Below the pieces are notes generated by a model, which saw only the letters and a program-made list of their open reading frames with translations, made no database searches and was not told where the DNA came from. DNA of 60,000 nucleotides from Symsagittifera roscoffensis (taxonomy: Eukaryota > Xenacoelomorpha > Acoela > Convolutidae), in NCBI RefSeq assembly GCF_963678635.1, contig NC_087068.1, positions 3,784,001 through 3,844,000 on the forward strand, written 5' to 3'. Numbering within the stretch: position 1 is the stretch's first letter; every line of letters starts with the position of its first letter. Positions 55,801 through 60,000 of this stretch are shown here, in pieces. A program made the translations under genes and the position numbers.

Positions 55801-58748
55801 TTGTGTAGATTTTGAACTGATTACCAGGTCCAAATGATACATTCACAAAATCCTTATAATGTTTTCTTTCTCATTAAAAATTATTACTGTAAAATCTCAT
55901 CACGTTTGCAACAAAATTCAACATAATCAGTTTTATTTTTGTAGTTTTTATGAACTTCTCATTTAAAAACCAAGCGGAACTTTTCACTTTTGCATTTAGT
56001 TATTTCCTACCAATCAGAGCTGTTTCGCAGCTGTGAGTTGGCCACCACTGCCGCTCCTAAGAAGGAATCGAAACTAGCTGATGACGACATTGGCAGGTGG
56101 TTTGCGGCTGCTCCCAGGGCACTCAGAGCAGCGGCTGCTGCACCCGGCTGCTGCAGAAGACTGGGGTACGCGGATGCTGCGGCTGCGACTGCTGCATTTG
56201 CGGCGGCGGCGTTGCTTAGTGAGGTGGATGATCGGAGGAGGTTGTTAAGTGCCTGTTGGTATCCTACTGCTGCCGCTGCTGATGGTAACGGCACTGCATT
56301 AAAAACATCAAAACCATTAGAGAAACCTAAGAGTCTTTTCTGTTATACTCCCCTAAATGATGAAAATTTTTGTTGCTAAATTGGAATGCTGACTATCAAC
56401 ATGGAGCAGGTCAAAACTAAGCAATTTCATCCAGCTCCAAACAGGTCCTTTTCATTTTCTTTACCATTTTCTTCAAATCGATCCGATTTTGTAAAAAAAA
56501 TATATTTTCAAGTTTTAATGAACGTATCCCATTATCAAATCTTCACAATAACAAACAATCTACAATTATATCTTTTTTATACGCCCATAATCACCTATTC
56601 ATTGACATCAAATTTAGAAGATATCTTGGGCAAAAGAGAGCCCTTAGACGTTTAAGGAAGCTCGGCTTAGTCGCTCATTAAGTAAGGTCAAAACTTCCAT
56701 TTTATCGAAAAACGGTCCATTCAAAACGCCAGACTGGAAGCAATTTATTGTTTTATAATTAGATCAACCTCACTTTAGGTCATTTTAATTTATATAGTTG
56801 ATGGTTTTTGAATGTAATCATTCCTAGGCAAGTTTTTTAAACCAAGAGGTTATATGAAATAAACGAGTTCTGCTGGAAAAACAATGAATGAAGATGAATA
56901 GAAAGAGACTCACTGGCAGGCCAGTACGTGACTGGGAAAGGGATGGTTGGCTGGAGACTGGCACCCCCTCCCCCACCAGTGGGCAGACTCAGCGGAAGAT
57001 TCGCCATCGTCTGGTCTGAATCCAAATGCACAACACATAATTACTATCACAATACATAACAGGTGAAGTAAATTTCGAATTCAAACTCAAAATTGATAAC
57101 AACATTTCCATTTACGCTCAATGGAAATCGAAAATTAATAAGTTCAAAATTAAAAGATCAAAATTTAAAAAAATCAAAATTAAAAAAATCAAAATTAAAA
57201 AAAAATCAAATTAAAAGATCAAAATTTTAAGAAAAACTGCAGAAAACTGAGTTTTTGTGAATCTATACTTACTGTAGAGAAGCTGTTGCTGTAGACTGTT
57301 TAAGTCCAGAGTAGCCTGGCCCGCACTCGCATTGATCAGAGAGTTATGCAGAGAAATTCTAAACCACGCCACACAAATCATTATTTACACTCGCTCTGAT
57401 AAACTTCACCTCTTTTCCACTCCCCCGCCCTACGAAACCCTTTAGTAATTAAACCCGAAAATTAAAAAATTGCGAGCAGTTTAGCAATATTCTTGTGAAA
57501 AATGGGATCCTCAAAATATAAACAATTCTGAACTCATTTGTTCCATTCATACCTCGCATCCTATTATCACCTATTTGGCTATAGCAGCACGAAAAACATA
57601 ATCAAAGTGAAAAATATGAAAAATTGGCTTCTAGGTGCTTATAGGCCTACTCAAAAAAGTGGGAAGTTTGTCAGGGGGAGGTCGTAGGGTGAGTGAAAGA
57701 GCGCATTTTGCTCAATTTCAACTTCAATCAAACAGAAATCTTATTCTTCAAACGTCGTTTCAACTCAAACTCAAATACTCCTGATTAAGGAATTCAGTCA
57801 ACATTTTTTTTCACTGAAAGGGGCTCACCTTAAAGACAAGTAATAGTTGTAATAAGCCAGAAACTTTGAACGGCTAAAAGTCACAATTTTTTCGAATTAA
57901 CAAAGAGAGCAATGAATAAAAATACTTTGCGAGCACAATAAATCATGCAGCATAATGTACAGCGTTTAAAATGCTACAATTGAAAACGATATATCTTTAA
58001 AGAAGGTAATTAATTTCTTGATTTTTCGTTTGGAATATAATTTGATCAAGATAGTTTTTTAAGCTCACAGAAAACAAAAACCATATGTTGAAATAACTTA
58101 AATTATCGTTTTGTAATCTCCAACGGGCATTTTTTCTGCCTTGCATTATAGATTGATCTCGTATCTTTATCCTCACAATTTTTTTGGTTTCTGTACAGCT
58201 CGGTAGTAATTGTAACAAATCTTCACTATTAACATGACCACTACTACAGGGAGGCCACACTGTAATTCGCACTGATAAAAGTGAATGTGAGACAATCATA
58301 TTTTCCAAAAAAGTAATTTTTTGTCTGCGTTTTGACACAACTCATATCACAAAAAATATCAACCAAAAAATTAAATTTATTCAGAAAATTTTGTTTCTTT
58401 TACAAAAAAAATTTTTCTCGGCGGAGCTGCTCATGAAAACCTGCTTCGATTTAAAAGAAATAGTAACCAAATGCAGTGAACATTTTCTTTGACACTAATA
58501 TTGATTTGATGGCACTTACAACGGGCCACCCGAACTAAAAGAAAACAACGTGTCTCACTGTGCTTGTGAGGCGTAGTATGAAGAAGCAGCAGCAGCAACC
58601 GCAGCAGATGTGGTCTGTTCTGCAGAGGAGTGAGGGGGAGGGGGGACAGCAGGGGGCGCTCTCTGCTGGGCCACTGCTATGCCCACTTTGGCAGAAGACG
58701 TGATCACACTCCCATCTGTCGCACTCCGCCATTCTTTCTGCACTTCGC
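46434..58748 (-). CDS. BAHCC1: BAHCC1/TNRC18/winged-eye-like BAH-domain chromatin protein (3' 14 exons, 5' end outside window)
   Basis: Exons: 58748-58559, 57358-57273, 57015-56914, 56293-56011, 55651-54805, 54524-54419, 54242-53786, 50223-50092, 49950-49902, 49546-49382, 48995-48544, 48140-47959, 47704-47235, 46811-46434. Phases agree at all 13 junctions, giving 1298 complete codons and a stop. The N-terminal part is Ala-, Ser- and Pro-rich; the middle has an AT-hook-like RGRPR, a helix-rich patch and a run of Asp. Then follow a Tudor-like segment (GLYAPGKLIAMKPPD, YGILVDGARGSRP, FTELHPGTVS, VKIDFDDGDE) and a C-terminal BAH domain (PYVGRVINFFET, VKVSWFYRTEET, DIQTISHKVEVL). Tudor-like plus terminal BAH is the layout of vertebrate BAHCC1 and TNRC18 and Drosophila winged eye, which associate with modified histones and repression. 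The BAHCC1 versus TNRC18 choice is not resolved. The first exon starts in mid-codon, so more 5' exons lie beyond 60000 or were missed. Confidence 0.85.
46990..47170 (+). mobile_element. SINE fragment related to 36680-36910
   Basis: GGTGAGGCAACATTGCCCA (47053-47071) and TTGGTCCTTT near 47157 match the body of the second SINE type. The tRNA-like head is degraded. It lies in the last intron of the BAHCC1-like gene. Confidence 0.6.
47235..47704 (-). CDS. BAHCC1: BAHCC1-like exon 13 in window: Tudor end and BAH start
   Basis: AVKIDFDDGDESIVNLTNVR closes the Tudor-like part. From NKDDFVAFHNSA through RRPYVGRVINFFETSSGE to VKVSWFYRTEET is the first half of the BAH domain. Donor GTAGGT, phase 0. Confidence 0.9.
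47959..48140 (-). CDS. BAHCC1: BAHCC1-like exon 12 in window: Tudor-like domain
   Basis: YGILVDGARGSRPQIFAYED then KSAIPKGTKVCAHYSKSFTE and LHPGTVS. Acceptor TTTAG, donor GTGAGT, end phase 1. Confidence 0.85.
48544..48995 (-). CDS. BAHCC1: BAHCC1-like exon 11 in window: start of Tudor-like domain
   Basis: Ser/Asn-rich, then LTNDDLVSGQRVLLRQSDGL and YAPGKLIAMKPPD, the first strands of the Tudor-like fold. Donor GATGT/GTAAGT, end phase 2. Confidence 0.85.
49382..49546 (-). CDS. BAHCC1: BAHCC1-like exon 10 in window
   Basis: 55 codons, Ser/Thr-rich. Acceptor ATTTAG. The donor is taken as AAA/GTTAGT; an alternative in-phase donor GTGGGA lies 18 bases earlier. Confidence 0.65.
49902..49950 (-). 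CDS. BAHCC1: BAHCC1-like exon 9 in window (49 nt)
   Basis: Encodes FEKEEKRARMEEGNLS, continuing the charged helix. Acceptor TTTTTAG, donor GTGAGT, end phase 0. Confidence 0.7.
50092..50223 (-). CDS. BAHCC1: BAHCC1-like exon 8 in window
   Basis: Helical, charged: LADVEQPLKQVLASEDEDTA then KRKLIVLEQRVKRKLKMVFA. Acceptor GATGTAG, donor GTGAGA, phases fit both sides. Confidence 0.75.
50295..50675 (+). repeat. dispersed ~360-bp repeat, copy 6
   Basis: Full-length copy in a BAHCC1-like intron, ending AGTGTC (50637-50642), loop TTCACTACGTTCATT, GACACT (50658-50663). Confidence 0.75.
51118..51180 (+). repeat. end of a hairpin-ended element
   Basis: ACACAGAGATGGAGCGGAGC and TTCGCAACCCACGCGATACAA match the family end. 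The body words GTTAAGCCCAAAAAAAACTG and GTTTTTACGACTCATCC follow to about 51415. Confidence 0.5.
51470..53467 (+). repeat. tandem segmental duplication X-Y-X'-Y' with a 0.4-kb difference
   Basis: Block X (51470-51684) recurs at 52263-52485; block Y (51685-52257) recurs at about 52902-53467, both with high similarity. In the first copy X joins Y directly at GATGAAC/AAGCAAACTCG. In the second, about 417 bases lie at exactly that point, including an AACAGAGGAGAAGCTGCAC repeat end (52771). Block Y contains SINE-body words (AAAGCAGAGAACAA, TTGCGAGTTAG). Confidence 0.8.
53501..53526 (+). repeat. hairpin end CCTTGC-taatc-GCAAGG
   Basis: After GAGAACCTGGTTGCAACACC, stem CCTTGC (53510-53515), loop TAATC, stem GCAAGG (53521-53526). 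Same loop and flank as 43141-43157, where the outermost stem pair is G-C instead of C-G. Confidence 0.65.
53786..54242 (-). CDS. BAHCC1: BAHCC1-like exon 7 in window: Ser-rich with Asp run
   Basis: Ser/Asn-rich, then about 11 consecutive Asp residues (GAT/GAC repeats at 53888-53926), then SPPLVISYTKETLNEFCTRQ. The donor is inferred at CCA/GTTTGT (53785), because it gives phase 2 as the next exon requires; reading through would end at TAG 53755. Acceptor GAAG/AG is weak. Confidence 0.7.
54419..54524 (-). CDS. BAHCC1: BAHCC1-like exon 6 in window
   Basis: 106 nt encoding YIKCIEDVVHHSDRYTSEER and RSELWDFCKRVSEH, a charged helical patch. The pyrimidine tract is replaced by GTTTAG. Donor GTAAGA, end phase 1. 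Supported by phase on both sides. Confidence 0.75.
54805..55651 (-). CDS. BAHCC1: BAHCC1-like exon 5 in window: Ser-rich with AT-hook-like motif
   Basis: 283 residues, Ser/Thr/Pro-rich and probably disordered, with one conserved-looking patch (ISTASLIAHEMGKVYAFNRK) and ATRGRPRDT near the end, an AT-hook-like core. Acceptor TTTCAG, donor GTAATT, phase 0. Confidence 0.8.
56011..56293 (-). CDS. BAHCC1: BAHCC1-like exon 4 in window: Ala-rich
   Basis: Ala/Ser/Leu-rich helix-prone segment (MPLPSAAAAVGYQQALNNLL, then AANAAVAAAASAYP and ALSALGAAA). The Met codon is formed across the splice junction. Donor GTAGGA, end phase 2. Confidence 0.75.
56914..57015 (-). CDS. BAHCC1: BAHCC1-like exon 3 in window
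   Basis: 102 nt; MANLPLSLPTGGGGG and PTIPFPVTYWPA. Acceptor ATTCAG, donor GTGAGT, end phase 1. A low-complexity AAATTAAAA tract (57140-57230) lies in the preceding intron. Confidence 0.7.
57273..57358 (-). CDS. BAHCC1: BAHCC1-like exon 2 in window
   Basis: 86-nt exon encoding ISLHNSLINASAGQATLDLN and a Gln/Leu-rich end. Acceptor TTTAG, donor GTAAGTATAG, end phase 1. Too short to be found as an ORF; supported by splice sites and phase. Confidence 0.7.
58559..58748 (-). CDS. BAHCC1: BAHCC1-like exon, first in window
   Basis: Starts two bases into a codon after TTTTCAG. Low-complexity Pro/Ala/Ser-rich (APPAVPPPP, TTSAAVAAAASS). The donor GTGAGA at 58558 gives end phase 2. The frame is set by agreement with the next exon. 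Confidence 0.7.
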
Positions 58749-59189
58749 CTGAAAACAAAAAAACTCAGAAACCTTCGGGACATTTATAGTTTTACAAATT
58801 CGCATAAACAAATTGTTTATAAAGATACCCATCTTTATAAACAATTCTGTTTATCCGAAAACAATTCTGTTCAGAAAATTTCTGCATGCATAAGCTAATT
58901 TTCAGACAGACTTTATGTCTCAAAGTCGTCTGTAGGCTCGCTTATTTGAAATAATCCTAAAAAAATTGAGAGCCACTGATTTCTCATCGTCAATTTGTTT
59001 ATTTCCTTTTAGGATACTTCGTCACTTGAAAAAGGTTGTATAAAAAGTCGTCAATAAAAATATGGTAAGCTCGGCGCTTTTGTCAAATACACGAACCACA
59101 CAAGGAGCTGACTTCAGTAAATTATGACAAGTAAAACTGTGTAATTAACCGTTTACAATTGACCCAGACAACATTGTTTTGAAAATTAC
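58749..59189. other. 5' side of the last BAHCC1-like exon in window
   Basis: AT-rich intron or flank. A short duplicated GTTTAT..AAACAATTCTG block lies near 58810-58875. I found no further exon with matching phase. Confidence 0.4.
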
Positions 59190-59375
59190 ATAGAGACAGA
59201 CATAGCTGCACTTCGCAAACACAAGCCAAAAAACGGCAGAGGGGAGTTATATAATTTACAGAAAACACAAAATGAAATGATGTGTGAAAAAGAAAAAACA
59301 ATTATCCGACTGCGGGATTCGAATCACCGGCCGCCAAATTATTAATCACACGGCTTTCTGACCAGGCCAATTGAC
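59190..59375 (-). mobile_element. SINE fragment with A and B boxes
   Basis: Minus strand: A-box-like TGGCCTGGTCAG (59358-59369), B box GATTCGAATC (59316-59325), then a tail ending GCGAAGTGCAGCTATGTCTG, a diverged form of the common tail. Confidence 0.6.
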
Positions 59376-59560
59376 GAAACTGACTTATATAATTTACATA
59401 TCATATTAATCATCTCATGTTAAATACTAGGCGCTTTAATAAATCGTATAAAACACATGCTAAATTTGCCGATAAAAACATGCTAATTTGAACACAAAAG
59501 CTGATTATTTGTATGTGCCGGGTTGAAAACATGCCTTTGTTTCTGTAAATCTTTTTACAA

Positions 59561-59720
59561 AGATTTTATTACAAAAGATCTTATAGAAAAGAAATTTTTC
59601 AAAAACTTGCTCTTGCAACTGTAAAAAAGGAATTCAATTAAGAATTTATTACAAAAGATCTTTAAGAAAAGAAATTTGTCAAGACACTTGCTCTCGCAGA
59701 TGTAGAAAACAATTTAATAA
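59561..59720. repeat. two tandem ~80-bp copies
   Basis: TTTATTACAAAAGATCTT, AGAAAAGAAATTT and CTTGCTCT.GCA occur in order at about 59565-59640 and again 80 bases later. No coding potential; the remaining bases to 60000 show nothing supportable. Confidence 0.7.
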
Positions 59721-60000
59721 AGAAATTTTTTCAAAAGAATTTTTTGCTGTCTAGACGGAACCCTAAAAAATCCAGGTTGACCTCCATTTACCCTACAAGC
59801 TAGTCATACAATTCCGTACAAGTTGTCAGTGAAAAATGCTATGCATATAATTCTCAGACTAAGAATTGCAAAACAAGCATTTTTCAAAAAAAAATTATAT
59901 TTTAACGAAACTCACTTAAATGTAACAAAAATTATTTTTATCGATGCTATACGCTAAGAAATATTATTTCAATTTAGACTTAAGCTCGCAGAAAAATTAA

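Overview
This window is AT-rich nuclear DNA from an invertebrate animal. All recognisable genes are eukaryotic, spliced with GT-AG introns, and animal-type: an alpha-tubulin, a Brahma/BRG1 SWI/SNF ATPase, and a BAHCC1/TNRC18/winged-eye chromatin protein. The lineage is not resolved. All three genes lie on the minus strand. Layout from low to high coordinates: 1-2309, repeats and nothing coding. 2342-3700, a complete intronless alpha-tubulin gene with a close poly(A) signal. 3701-18215, about 14.5 kb without a credible gene, holding hairpin-bearing repeats, a 442-bp near-palindrome and SINE pieces. 18512-45222, the SWI/SNF ATPase gene, for which I traced 16 coding exons in continuous frame (1972 codons plus stop). 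45226-46433, a 1.2-kb spacer. 46434-58748, the 3' 14 exons (1298 complete codons plus stop) of the BAHCC1/TNRC18-like gene, whose 5' end lies beyond the window. 58749-60000, repeats. The outstanding structure is in intron 9 of the ATPase gene. About 6.4 kb of that intron is an indel-free tandem array of 67 units of exactly 95 bp (22222-28586, plus a partial unit). The unit straddles the intron/exon boundary: it carries the end of the intron, the 3' splice site and the first 14 bases of exon 10. The real acceptor is therefore preceded by 67 copies of itself. In every upstream copy the CAG/GACTT junction can pair with AAGTCCTG 20 nt downstream, while the real acceptor lacks that partner. Each unit also carries AATAAA on the sense strand. 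The intron separates helicase motif V from motif VI, so a choice made here would decide whether a functional ATPase is produced. Other introns hold a decayed Ty3/gypsy retrotransposon (35047-36665), a broken fragment resembling a Polinton/Maverick PX protein (29215-29460), tRNA-derived SINEs, and several dispersed repeat families. Some of these families keep conserved flanks or loops while the hairpin stems differ, but remain complementary, from copy to copy. Functionally, the two large genes encode chromatin regulators: one a nucleosome-remodelling motor with a bromodomain, the other a Tudor-like plus BAH-domain protein. They sit head to tail on the same strand.
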